From positions 256,884 through 320,883 of the forward strand of contig SDOX01000002.1 in NCBI GenBank assembly GCA_004565275.1: a DNA stretch of 64,000 nt. The letters are read 5' to 3'. Shown here one piece after another: positions 40,322 to 50,886 of the stretch. Each line of letters starts with the position of its first letter. Positions within the stretch are counted from its first letter, which is position 1. Made by a program: the position numbers and the translations under genes. The stretch is from Nannochloropsis salina CCMP1776. Lineage: Eukaryota; Sar; Eustigmatophyceae; Eustigmatales; Monodopsidaceae. A model generated the notes under the pieces. It was not told the origin of the DNA, did not search any database, and saw only the letters and a list, made by a program, of their open reading frames with translations.

Positions 40322-43075
40322 TCATGCTGTTTCCTTTCTTGGCACCTTTCTCTTTGTCCGCTTTGCCGTCTTGGAGACCTCGCGTTTCTTCTGCGGTGTT
40401 TCTCCCAGGGATGGCTCAATTTCCTCTTCACAATCTACGGCCGTCAGCAGATCGGCCTTGAGGGAACGACAGCGCTGCAGGATTTGGTCCAACGACTCAG
40501 GCAAGACCCTTTCGTTTCCCTCCTCTCCCTCTGATTCTTCGTCTCCCGGTGCTGCCTTGAGTCCCCTCGCACCGACTTTGCCGCCCGCGTCCTGCTTGTC
40601 AGCCCGATTTTCACGGTGCTCCTGCGTCCGCTCCTCTTCCCTTCCCGCCGAGCTCGGAAACAAGGACGAAAAGGGAATGGCTCCTTCTTGTTCTTGGTGT
40701 TCGGAAACGGGCATGGGAAGGCCGTGGTCCCTGTGGGATCGTCGGAGTTGGTCCCGCAGCCTTTCGAAGGCCGCCAAGGCCGACGAAGCGGACGAGGCGG
40801 CGAAAGCGGGAGGCCCGATGGGAGGGACATGGCTGGTCACAACTGTGGAGGGAGACACTGCAGTAGTGCCATCGGACATCGCGGGGAACACGGTGTGTGT
40901 GCTACGAGTCGCCCTTTGAACTTGCTGGGTAGTGCGCATCAGTACCTCTGTCAATCGGTCCTCCCTGATGTCCGTAGGCCCCTGGCTCGGCTTCGTCGGG
41001 ATGATTTTCTGTGACATTTCTCCGAGCCCGTTATGCGGGTGTAAATGAAAAGTAGAGGCATGTGCTGACGTTGGTAGTGCCTCTTCCTCTTGTCTTTGTG
41101 GCGCCTTGGACGCCATCGGCTGTGGACTTCGTCCTGGCTGCCCCCTCGGTCGCGATTTGCCTTGTTCTCCATTTTGGCCGGCCTGCTCCTCTTGCTGCCT
41201 TAATACCGCCTGCAGCTCCTCGAGTTGGTGGACGGTCCTCGACATCTCTGCCCGCGTTCCTGCCATCTCCTCTTCGTAGGCCACGATTCGAGCCGCTGCT
41301 TCGGACACTGCCATTTCAAGCTCCCGCGCCTTCTCTTGCTCGGCCTTCACGATCCTCCGTGCCTCCAAGCTCTCTTTCTCGAACGCAAGGCAGCGGGCTT
41401 GAGCCTTGCTCAGCGCCTCCCGACTTTTCTTTCTTCTTTCCTTGTCCAGGGATTCCTTCCTGGACTTGGTCCGCTGCTGCTCTTCCTCCTGCTGCGCTTT
41501 CATCCGCTCCAAGTCGTCCATCACGCCGTTCATAGCCTGTAGGTAATCTCGGCACTTGAACCTCAGGTCAGCGGCCTCCGCCTGCCTAGCTTTTAGCTCT
41601 TCTTGCTGACTCCTCAGTGCTCGCTCCGCAGCACGGGCGACGCCTTCTGCCGCCTTGGCCTGGTCGTGGCCCCCGGCCCCACCGCGACGCTTCCCGCCTC
41701 CTTCTTCTGCCGGTCTCCGCGACTCCAACATGTCCTCTAGCTTAAGGGCTTTGCTCCGGTATGTCTCCGCTTGAGACTTGGCGTCTGTGACCTCCTGTCG
41801 CCGCCGCATCTCCTTCCCACGCCAGGCGTCTCGCTCACTCTCCAACCGCGCGGTGGCCCTCTGGGCCGCTTCCTGAGCCTCCCGATCCACCTCTTTCGAT
41901 TTGCGCAAGACTTCCTCCAGGTTCTGACACCGGGCCTCCAGCTCCATGATTGTACGAGTCGCCGCCGGGGTTTGGAAGGATTCTCGCTCCCGTAGCGACG
42001 ATAACTCCCCCTCCATCGCCTTGGCTCGCGCCTCTGCTGCCGTCGCCCTGGCCTTCCATGCAGTCACTTCGCCGCCACCGGCGTCTTGGGACGACAAAGA
42101 TAATGTCAGTCTTCGCACCTCCTCTTGCACCTGGGTCTTCTCGCGTTCCGACCTGTGCAAGGACGTTTCGAGCGTCTCGATCGTCGCCAGGCACTCCCGG
42201 AGCTGCTCCATCCCGTCGTCCAGCCTCGCTCTCATCCCATCCACCAGCTCCGCCGCCTCTCTGGCCTTTGCTTCTGCTCTGGCCTTCGTACGGGCCACGG
42301 ATCCGGCCTCCTCCAATGGTCCTTGGGGACTTCCTGGGGAGCCGTTGCCAACCTCGCCCGTCCGCCGCACCTCCATCTCCAGTACTTTCACTTTCTCTTG
42401 CAAGACAAGCACCCTTTTCTGTGCCTCTTCCAGGGCTTCTTCGGTCAGCAACTTACTCTTTCGACATCGTTTCAGATCTACTCGTGCCTGTCTAGCTTCC
42501 TGGAGAAGATCATCGCTTTGACCCTGGACGCGCGTGAGGATGTCGTCCTTGGCCCGCAATGACTCGTGGACCATCTCGAGTTCCTGTGCCTGGAGCCCCA
42601 GCACTTGGTGCAAACGGGAGATCTCTTCGTGCAGGCCCTTTTTGCTTGCAACACTTGTCACATTACTGGCGGCACTGATGACGCTTGCGGCGCTTCGACC
42701 GAATGCGGTGGATGAGACGTGGGGGGGGGAAGACATGAGGGGTGGGTGCACAGGTAACTGCGCTTGATGAGCGTGAGCGGACCTCGCAGCCGACGTCGCC
42801 GAGGCCAAAAATCCTTCAAACAGTCGTGGATGTGTTGCTTGTGTTGTACTGTAATATGGAGAGGAGGATGAAGTGCGACGTGGAAGGGCTTTGGTCTTGA
42901 AGGCGTCCAACTTGCCGTCGTTGTCGCCATTGCCTTCCGCCGCAAGCTCGCGGGACGGCAGTTCTTGCTCGCTTAATCCCTCGTCCTCCGTCTCAATGTC
43001 TACTTCCTCTTCTTCTTCAACCTCGATGTCGTCCTCTGAGGATAGTAGCCGTCGCGGGGGCCTCAAACTTCGCAT
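40322..43075 (-). CDS. Long coiled-coil protein, family unknown
   Basis: 917 residues in one exon. The N-terminus has an acidic patch (DDIEVEEEEEVDIETEDE). From about residue 150 to 640 the chain is almost continuously heptad-like, rich in Glu, Lys, Arg, Ala and Leu (for example KCRNLEEVLRKSKE-type stretches and LEDMLESRR), with a few Gly/Ser breaks. The C-terminal 270 residues are mixed and end in a basic tail (KTAKRTKRKVPRKE). No motor, CH or GRIP domain is visible. Such proteins usually serve as centrosomal, cytoskeletal or Golgi tethers, but nothing here decides between these. I do not recognise an ortholog. Confidence 0.75.
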   Translation of the reverse strand: MRSLRPPRRLLSSEDDIEVEEEEEVDIETEDEGLSEQELPSRELAAEGNGDNDGKLDAFKTKALPRRTSSSSPYYSTTQATHPRLFEGFLASATSAARSAHAHQAQLPVHPPLMSSPPHVSSTAFGRSAASVISAASNVTSVASKKGLHEEISRLHQVLGLQAQELEMVHESLRAKDDILTRVQGQSDDLLQEARQARVDLKRCRKSKLLTEEALEEAQKRVLVLQEKVKVLEMEVRRTGEVGNGSPGSPQGPLEEAGSVARTKARAEAKAREAAELVDGMRARLDDGMEQLRECLATIETLETSLHRSEREKTQVQEEVRRLTLSLSSQDAGGGEVTAWKARATAAEARAKAMEGELSSLRERESFQTPAATRTIMELEARCQNLEEVLRKSKEVDREAQEAAQRATARLESERDAWRGKEMRRRQEVTDAKSQAETYRSKALKLEDMLESRRPAEEGGGKRRGGAGGHDQAKAAEGVARAAERALRSQQEELKARQAEAADLRFKCRDYLQAMNGVMDDLERMKAQQEEEQQRTKSRKESLDKERRKKSREALSKAQARCLAFEKESLEARRIVKAEQEKARELEMAVSEAAARIVAYEEEMAGTRAEMSRTVHQLEELQAVLRQQEEQAGQNGEQGKSRPRGQPGRSPQPMASKAPQRQEEEALPTSAHASTFHLHPHNGLGEMSQKIIPTKPSQGPTDIREDRLTEVLMRTTQQVQRATRSTHTVFPAMSDGTTAVSPSTVVTSHVPPIGPPAFAASSASSALAAFERLRDQLRRSHRDHGLPMPVSEHQEQEGAIPFSSLFPSSAGREEERTQEHRENRADKQDAGGKVGARGLKAAPGDEESEGEEGNERVLPESLDQILQRCRSLKADLLTAVDCEEEIEPSLGETPQKKREVSKTAKRTKRKVPRKETA

Positions 43076-43450
43076 TGTTCTTCAAGCTGATCGCTTTGAC
43101 AAGACCTCGGCTCGGTCATCAAATGACCAATATCATAGCGCTACCGACTAGTGCCTCTCCAAAGCGCATCCATCAGCATTCTCTGTGCCCCAACCCGGAA
43201 CTCCTGTGCGGGTACGTGCGTATAGGGCCTGGTTGAGCTATTTCACGGGCTTGGCGAATACGCCCTCCTTGAGCGATGACGTTGATGACGCCACTCCCCT
43301 GTCCAAGCCCGTTGACATGCACTGGCCTCTTTGTCAGACTGCGTACTCATTGCGTGTATCCCCACGTTTAACATCCACATGCACAGGAGAGCTTGCCAAA
43401 AGAGTGAGAAAGACTGTTGAACGGTACCGAGGATCATGTATTATGGTGGT
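43076..43450. other. Intergenic, divergent promoter region
   Basis: About 375 bases. No gene or repeat recognised. Frames crossing into the hydrolase start read through its leader. Confidence 0.45.
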
Positions 43451-44607
43451 ATGGCCAAATTGAGCATACTATTTTTGTTCCTTCTCCCACTGGTTTCCGC
43501 CTTCAGCCCTCCCCTCAGCACGGCAAGACCTCGAATTAGCACGATCACCAAGGCGGTAGCTTTACCCGCTTCGGATCAGTCCACTCTAAACAAAAACCCT
43601 ATTGTTATCTTCCCGGCACAATTTGGCGTCGCAAAAGATTACGAGGAAATGATTGCGGAGCTAAATTCGCGAGGTCATCCGGCGTATGCGGTAGATCTCT
43701 CCCGTTTTGATTGGCTCAAAATAACCAAGTCTGCCATTACGCAAGGTACAGAATCTCACTTCAAAGACTGTTTGAAAACATATAGACAGATACCCCATGC
43801 ATTTTGAACACAGAGGCTCACAAGCAGGGCAACATGCGGGGGGGGACACGATCCTGCTCACTTTGTTTGAGGTGCTCCACCCTAAGCCTTCGTATGAAAT
43901 TTACCCATCTGATTTACTGTAATACTAACGTTTTCATCTTCTATTGATTTTTTAAAGACTACTGGAGAGGCACGCTGAAACCTTCGGGAACATTGGATTT
44001 TTATTTCGATGCCGCCGCAGCCATAATCGAGCGCGTGAAGTTAGAATATCCCGATCGCAAAATTCACCTTGTGGCTCATTCCATCGGAGGCTGGGTTGCA
44101 AGGGCATACTGCGGCGAGGTAGCTGACCCAGAGGACGTCAAAAAGCGATTCATCTCCCTAACCACGCTCGGCTCTCCGAATTACCCTCCTCCGGCCGGGG
44201 AAGGCATCTGGGGTTCGATCGATCAGACACGCGGATTGCTAGAGTATGTGAATCTAAGATTTCCCGGAGCTTTTCACAAGGGAATGAAATACGTATCGGT
44301 TGGAGGGGTAGGAACCAAGGGTAAGTTTGGTGGGGGCCTCGAAGAGAGCATCGCGTACATAAGTTATCTACCTTTGTGTGGTAAAGGGGATGCTGAGGGT
44401 GATGGTATTATACCCGAATCGGTGGCATTTTTGGAGGGCTCCACGCACGTCCGTGTGATGGAGGCGAAGCACTCTGGATTTATCCCGACGGCAGGCCCGA
44501 GCATCAAAATCCCGGGGTACGTCTGGTATGGAACGCCGGAGATCGTGGATCAGTGGTTGGTGCATTTACCGGAATCAAAAAAGGTCGGGCTCAGGGGGTG
44601 GAATTGA
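43451..44607 (+). CDS. Alpha/beta hydrolase (lipase-like), probably plastid-targeted
   Basis: Two exons, 43451..43745 and 43958..44607, joined in phase 1 (ACGCAAG|GTACAG to TTTAAAG|ACT), give 314 residues. The start begins a signal peptide (MAKLSILFLFLLPLVSAF-SPP) with the Ala-Phe cleavage motif of ochrophyte plastid presequences; an in-frame ATG at 43436 adds only five residues. The hydrolase core has PIVIFPAQFG (oxyanion strand), the join-restored DYWRGTLKPSGTLDFY, and nucleophile elbow AHSIGG with Ser at about 140. It continues with LGSPNYPPP, DQTRGLLEYV, an acid in GDGIIPES and a His in AKHSGF, so the triad looks complete. The sequence resembles a plant plastid hydrolase family without firm function (from memory); a galactolipid or other acyl-lipid substrate is a guess. 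Confidence 0.87.
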
Positions 44608-45368
44608 GAATCGCAGCCTGCGACAGCGTAGAATCGGAACGTGTGATAAGTGCATGTGAAAATATGATGTCGATTTGCTCGAGACCCTACTGACGATCAA
44701 AGAAAGACATATAATTGGTAAGCTCGTAGATAGTGTGTGTTGCATTTTCTTTCGTATCATATTTCCATTATTTTTGTGCAAGAGTCATGGGACGCAAAAT
44801 CCTTTCGCGTACATGACTGCTGTGGATGACATACTGGAAGCCTGTCTCTCTTAGTAAACTCTTTTGAAACGACCTATCATAGGTTCCCCGATGGACAACA
44901 GACAGCGGATCTAGCCTAGAATTGCTTCCTTCCGTTTCAATCCCCCCAGGCGTCCATGATTGAGTTCCAGTCATGCTGTCTGAAAAGACCTTCTTAAAGA
45001 TACTGTCCATTAATTACGCTATCATCCTTCTAGATCTCTAGCATTTGCTTATCTGTGCACTGTCACTGTCTTGCAGCGGTCATCCCTTCTATTGTATAGA
45101 ATCGTCTTGCCTGAGCTAAATAAGTACATAGAGATAAATCATCAGGTCCACTGTTGACTGTAACCATCAATTCAGGGATTCAATCTCCCTAAGTGGGTTT
45201 GCGAGTCGGCGTGGCCCTATTTCGTGCTCTGTTTCCCCGAACCACGAACAATCGCCGAAGAACGGCCTCGGGTTTTCGGCGTTTCCCTCCAGTCGTTGTG
45301 TGCCGCAACTCACTCACGCTCCAGTCGGGATGTGCGCTTTACACCCATGCACACATCCAGCACAGGCA
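44608..45368. other. Intergenic between two plus-strand genes
   Basis: About 760 bases, AT-richer in 44640-45170. A frame at 45010..44768 (minus) has no recognisable homology. The promoter of the nucleotide-sugar transporter is expected here. Confidence 0.45.
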
Positions 45369-47000
45369 ATGGATGGCTCGAAGCAGGATGTACTGTTGCT
45401 TCCCAAAAAAGGGATGGCTTCAACGCAGTCAGCCTGTAAGACATCGTCCAGAACACCTTTACAATCGTCTTCATCAGCTTCTGCGACACATTTCAAGCTC
45501 ATGGCTTTGGTTACTTTGGTCATACAGAACTCTGCACTCGCACTAACCATGCGACTTTCACGGACATCAGCTAAGAAAGGCGCCGACCCGATGTATCTAG
45601 CGAGTACAGCTGTCGTCCTTTCCGAAGTAATCAAGCTTGTTGTGTCAACATGTCTTGTGGTCCGTGCTGAGTACGGCTGGACCAATGCCAAACGAAGACT
45701 ATATCAGGAAATGATCGGTCGTCCAGAGGATATGGGCAAGCTACTGGTGCCTTCACTGCTGTACGTCATTCAAAACAATCTTGGTTATGTGGCAATGTCA
45801 AATTTGGACGCGGCTACCTTCCAAGTACTGTACCAGGTATGTGAGATATGCTGGCACTCACTTACTTGCTTACGGAGGCCCTTTTTTGGGCACACGCGTC
45901 AGTACTAGTGAACAATGTTCCTTAACACGTGGCATGATGTAAGATTTGAAACCACTGGAACCTATTTGCTGGACTCATCCATCCCATCCCTAAATCTATT
46001 CCTCTCCCCCTGGTACCCACCGAAGCTCAAGATCTTGACTACCGCACTCTTTTCTGTTTTCCTTCTCGGTCGACATCTGGCCCTGAGGCAATGGCTCGCC
46101 TTGCTGCTACTTATCTGCGGAGTCTCCATCGTCCAACTTGCGAAGCAGCGAGGATCGGATCGAGAGCACACGTCACCGGAAGGCCCATCCGAAATGAAAA
46201 TTCCATCTAGCGAGACCAACAATCCCACGCTCGGCTTGATTTGCATCCTTCTTGCTTGTATCTCGAGTGGCTTTGCGGGGGTGTACTTCGAAAAAGTTCT
46301 CAAGTCATCCAAGGACGTGTCTGTCTGGGTTCGCAACGTGCAACTTGCCTTGATAGGAATCATGGTCGGCCTCGTCGCCGTCTGCTACACCGACGCTGCG
46401 GCTGTACGGGCTGGTGGCTTTTTTCAAGGGTACTCACTGCTTGTCTGGACAGTAGTAGGACTTCAGGCGCTGGGTGGTATTATGGTAGCGCTCGTTGTCA
46501 AGTACGCAGACAGTGTCCTTAAAGGCTTTGCTACCTCAGTTTCGATTGTTGTGTCGTTTGTGCTGTCTCTGCTGCTTTTCCAGGATGCGGCTCTGTCATT
46601 CCTCTTTTTGGCGGGAACGACCCTTGTCATTTCATCTACTATATTGTACAGCATCAAAGGTAGCACTCCCAAGGCCGCCATCTATACCAGTGCCGCTCCG
46701 AACAGCGGCGTGCTGGGAGTGGCGGTGACTTCCTCGCGGGCCCCACCATCAAAGTCTTCTTTGATGGAGTCAGGAGCTGCAATGGGCGACAACGTATCTT
46801 GCGAGCTCGCTTCGCTTTCAGCTCCTCAAACCTGTGCTTCTCACGTCCATCAAACTTCTCATGACACATGGAACGATAGACATGCCAGTACGGAATCCGA
46901 CGCCTCTACCTCCCTGGTACAACCCACGCTCCCAACCTCCTTCGCTTCATCCTCCTCGCCGACGAAGCGTCGGTCCGGAGTAGCACTGGTCACGGTTTGA
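45369..47000 (+). CDS. Nucleotide-sugar transporter (SLC35A type)
   Basis: Two exons, 45369..45836 and 46026..47000, joined in phase 0 (TACCAG|GTATGT to CCGAAG|CTC), give about 480 residues. The join restores TFQVLYQLKILTTALFSV, the strongly conserved SLC35A motif. Further family blocks are QNSALALTMRLSR, a GVYFEKVLK motif (FAGVYFEK), and ALVVKYADSVLKGFATSVSIV, near-diagnostic for UDP-galactose, UDP-GlcNAc and CMP-sialic-acid transporters. About ten membrane segments are expected in the Golgi membrane, exchanging nucleotide-sugar for UMP or CMP. The last 120 residues are Ser/Thr-rich and cytosolic. The specific sugar cannot be read. Upstream ATGs exist, for example at 45300, but the stretch before 45369 looks like leader. 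Confidence 0.91.
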
Positions 47001-47456
47001 ATGCCAAGGCACGTGTTTGATATGTAGTTAAGGTGGTGCGAACGTGATTTCATGTCGACATTATGTGTCCAACGGCGTACCAGCCAGTAGAGGGAAAGCT
47101 TCTTCAATTGGGATGCGAAATTTTTTGGACTGAAAGTGTAGAAAAAGTAATGCCCAAATAGTCAAAATTGGTCCGGATCATCGATTTCAAGGCTCCATTG
47201 TGTTAATCCCGACTTTTTCTTATTAGTTCATCGAAACTACATCACATCTGCGACGTTTGTAACCCCTTCCTCCACACACTAGCTGACTGTGATTGGTTTA
47301 CGTATATTTGAGAGCCATAATCTTCATTCAAAATTTGATTCTCCCCCTGCCCCAACCAACGCCCCTTCGTAGGCCTTTGCCTGCCAATCTTCATCAGTTA
47401 TAAGACATCAGGTACGCCGCTTTTGCGTCTTCTATTCATGTTCGAATGAAGGTTTT
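47001..47456. other. Convergent 3' intergenic region
   Basis: About 455 bases, AT-rich, between the sugar transporter and SDHA stops. No gene seen. Confidence 0.45.
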
Positions 47457-50119
47457 TTAATATACTCGCTTAAAAGGCGGAACAGGTTTCACCTCGTTCT
47501 CGTCCAAGGTGTGCTTGTGGACGGGTCGGTAAGAAATCGTCGTCTTATGCGTGTCGTAGTCAAAATCTGCTATCGTGTGCATCATCCAGTTCGCGTCATC
47601 CCGCTCCGAAAAGTCCTCACGGGCATGTGCGCCTCGACTCTCCTTACGAGCTTCGGCGGCATACATGGTGGTCGCCGCATTCGACAGGAGGTTTCTGAGA
47701 AGAAGGAAAGTTGGTAGGGAAAATGAGCCGGAAAAGTCTTCGAATCCCCATTCCCGCTCTCAGGCGCCTCCTACACTTTCCCCCTCTCCCTCTTGTCCTT
47801 CGACATCACTTTTACCTTAATTCAAGAGATTCAATCAAGTCCGTGTTCCACATGAGGGATCGGTCGGTCACCTTCAAATCCTGCCAGGTGGACAGAACCT
47901 CGTCGATCTTCACCTTGCCCTCCGCAAGACTATCTTGCGTCCTGTCGCGGGCGACGTGGGAGAATGCGAGGCAAAGTTGTGTGTTGTGAGTTTTCATTGA
48001 AAGGAAGGCTTTCAGGGCTCGTGCCTACAATAAGAATGAGAGAGTGTGCTCCCACCAGGAAGGTACTCGTCGGTTCGGTCGCGTACAACCAGACGCGCCA
48101 CGGTTGGGCCATCACTTCTTACGAGCCCAAACACTGATAAACATTCAAAGCAAGATTCTCTCATCAGTCACATCGTTTTGAACTCCTCCTTCCTCCTTGA
48201 CGTGCTTACCGGTACACAGCCGCGTGCTCCTGCATAGTCTTCTGCATCTTCTTCCTGATCGTCGCTGTGTTGGTGCTTCCACTGGCAAACCGGACCTTGT
48301 CCAAGTCCTCCACCGAGCGTTGACCTGCGTCGGCCGGCATGGGAGGAACCTTGTCTCCGGGCTTGGCGATGTCCGCAATTCGCAAGGCCGTGGCCCGTCC
48401 GAAGACGACGATGTCCAGGAGGGAATTGGCGCCCAGTCGATTCGCGCCGTGCACGGACGCACACGCGGCTTCTCCGGCCGCAAAGAGTCCTGGAATAACG
48501 TGGTCCGGGTCCAGGGAACCGTCCGCCTTCTTCTTGGGAGCGATGACTTCCCCAAAGTGGTTGGTGGGAATGCCGCCCATGTTGTAGTGGACCGTGGGCA
48601 GGACTGGAATGGGCTCCTTGGTCACGTCCACGCCGGCAAAGATCGCCGCTGTCTCCGAGATCCCCGGCAAGCGCTCCGCAAGGAGATCAGGGGGCAGGTG
48701 GTCCAGGTGCAAGAACAAATGATCCTTCTCCTTGCCTACGCCTCGCCCCTCCCGGATCTCCATCGTCATGGCGCGCGACACCACATCCCGCGACGCCAGG
48801 TCCTTGGCCGTGGGCGCATACCGCTCCATAAATCGCTCCCCCTCTGCGTTCCTCAGGATTCCTCCCTCCCCTCGGCAGCCCTCTGTAATAAGGCATCCCG
48901 CACCGTAGATCCCCGTGGGGTGGAATTGAACAAACTCCGGGTCCTCCACGGGCAGACCCGCCCGAAGCACCATGGCATTGCCGTCCCCTGTGCAGGTGTG
49001 GGCCGACGTGCAAGAAAAATAGGCACGGCCGTACCCGCCCGTTGCCAGGACGGTGTTGTTGGCGTGGATCCGGTGCAAGGTCCCGTCCTCCATGTTCAAG
49101 GCGGTGATCCCGACGCAACGCCCGTCCCCATCCATGATCAAATCCAGGGCAAAATACTCGATGAAATATGTGGTGTTGAAGGCAAGAGAGCGCCCGTAGA
49201 GGGTGTGCAACATGGCGTGACCCGTTCGATCCGCGGCACAGGCACAGCGGTAGGCTTGCCCGCCCTTTCCGTATTTGAGGGACTGGCCGCCAAAGGCCCG
49301 CTGGTAGATCTTCCCGTCCTCGGTGCGTGAGAAGGGCAGCCCGTAACTCTCCAGCTCGTACACGGCCCGAGGTGCTTCTCGACACATGTAGTGGATCGCG
49401 TCCTGATCCCCCAGCCAGTCTGAGCCTTTGACCGTGTCGTACATATGCCAGCGCCAGTCGTCCTCGGTCATGTTTCCCAAAGCCGCGTTGATGCCGCCCT
49501 GAGCCGCCACGGTGTGAGAACGGGTGGGGAAGAGCTTGCTCACACACGCGGTCTTGAAGCCGGCCTCTGCAGCTCCCATGGCCGCCCTAAGTCCCGCCCC
49601 ACCGGCACCAACCACCACCACGTCGTACTCGTGATCGATCACAGTGTACTTGGCGTTTGGGGTAGAGGAGACCTTCCCCTCGGGGGGAACGCCCGAAATG
49701 GCGGCCAGGTGGGCTGATGAGGCATGAATGGCGCGCTGGCGTTGGGTAACGTGGGGAAGAAAGAAACAATGCAAAGGTTACCATGATATTATACATGTTT
49801 TACGCTCCCCTGGACACATCTCCTGCGGGCTGGACGGGCCTGGAAACGGAGCTCGCAGTCTCAATCCTTCTCCATACACCACCAGAGGGATGATAGCCAT
49901 GGGCGATGCACAAGGAATACAGGGGTAACTTTCAAAGACCACAAGGCCCATACAAGCTTCCTTCGGTCCAGAAACCACGGGAGTGGTGGAACGGAAGGTG
50001 TTCCGGCGGGGAATACGCCGGAAGAGTGAATCACTTTGCCAAGCCCGTACATGTACGTCACGTACCCGCTGAACCTGCGCCACACTGTCCAAAAGACGCT
50101 TGCCTACGCTGCGCAGCAT
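47457..50119 (-). CDS. SDHA: Succinate dehydrogenase flavoprotein subunit, mitochondrial
   Basis: Four exons, 50119..50066, 49735..48210, 47941..47816 and 47694..47457, with phases 0, 2 and 2, give 647 residues. Exon 1 encodes a mitochondrial presequence ([18 protein letters not shown]). Exon 2 continues with [10 protein letters not shown], then the FAD-binding [19 protein letters not shown] and the covalent-FAD histidine in [13 protein letters not shown]. It goes on to the active-site region ([23 protein letters not shown] in shortened form) and [19 protein letters not shown]. Exons 3 and 4 restore [12 protein letters not shown] and then [15 protein letters not shown], near the universal SDHA C-terminus, ending in FKRVY. 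This is the catalytic subunit of complex II: it oxidises succinate to fumarate and feeds electrons to the iron-sulfur subunit at the inner membrane. Confidence 0.96.
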
Positions 50120-50886
50120 GGAAGGACGTCCAAAAAAGTATGAAAGTGTTGTACTGGGTGGTTTTGAAGTTTTTTCCTGAAGAGCTGGTGGCGTAAGAGA
50201 ATCAAGGATTGATGTACATAACGACGTTGGAAACTTGCAATATTCACAAACAATCTCAAGGCTACGCTCAAAGATAAGTCCTGACATAATGAGGTACTAT
50301 TGTAACGCACTCCCGAGGTTTACGAAGCAAGTGCGAGCATTGAGGCTGAAAGAGGTTGAGGTGCTCTGAGCTTGAAGGCGTTTGTTCCAGCCTCTTCTAT
50401 GGCGGTCGTCGCACTCTTCCTGCCAAACATCCCAGGCATCAAGCCCTCCGGTGTAAAATGACACAGATGTATGCGCATGCACCACGCCCATCCTGACGTG
50501 GTCGTCCATCCATGCTTTACCAGAGGCAAGCACACGAATCAGCCGCCACCTCAGTCCTCCGCCTTCCCTAGGGCGTCGCTGAAACCGCGCCGGCCGTAGC
50601 CCTCCCCCCCTCCCTCCCTCCCTCCCTCCCTCCCTCCCTCCCCTTGGTATGCCCTGCAGACGCTCGATGGGCTTGCGTTTTGCTCGTCATCGTCTCCGCA
50701 TGGTTTTCATACGTGGGTAGAGTCAATAAATTGTCGTCTGCGTGCCTTTTTTAACCGTCCTTGGCCAATGTTGCAGTACACGGTGGCCCATGGGCCCCAG
50801 GATGAACCTTTGATGCTCACCTCCTCCCTCCTTTTAACCTATCTCGACAACACACCATCACTCACAGACTTGGCTCGCTCCCCTAC
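50120..50886. other. Intergenic, divergent promoter region with microsatellite and a small frame
   Basis: About 770 bases between SDHA (minus) and HOOK (plus). It holds a CCCT repeat (listed separately). A 78-codon frame on minus (50533..50297) is Trp/Asp/Arg-rich (GGLDAWDVWQEECDDRHRRG) and does not look random, but I know no match and see no clear upstream exon. Confidence 0.45.
50604..50643. repeat. (CCCT)n microsatellite
   Basis: About nine copies of CCCT. The minus strand is GGGA repeats and could fold as a G-quadruplex. It lies in the shared SDHA/HOOK upstream region. Confidence 0.9.

Noticed and set aside
48197-49330. 377-codon plus-strand frame opposite SDHA
   Set aside because: Antisense shadow of SDHA exon 2; the translation has no family features.
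50604-50643. Repeat array considered as a CRISPR
   Set aside because: A simple tetranucleotide microsatellite without spacers, in a eukaryotic genome.
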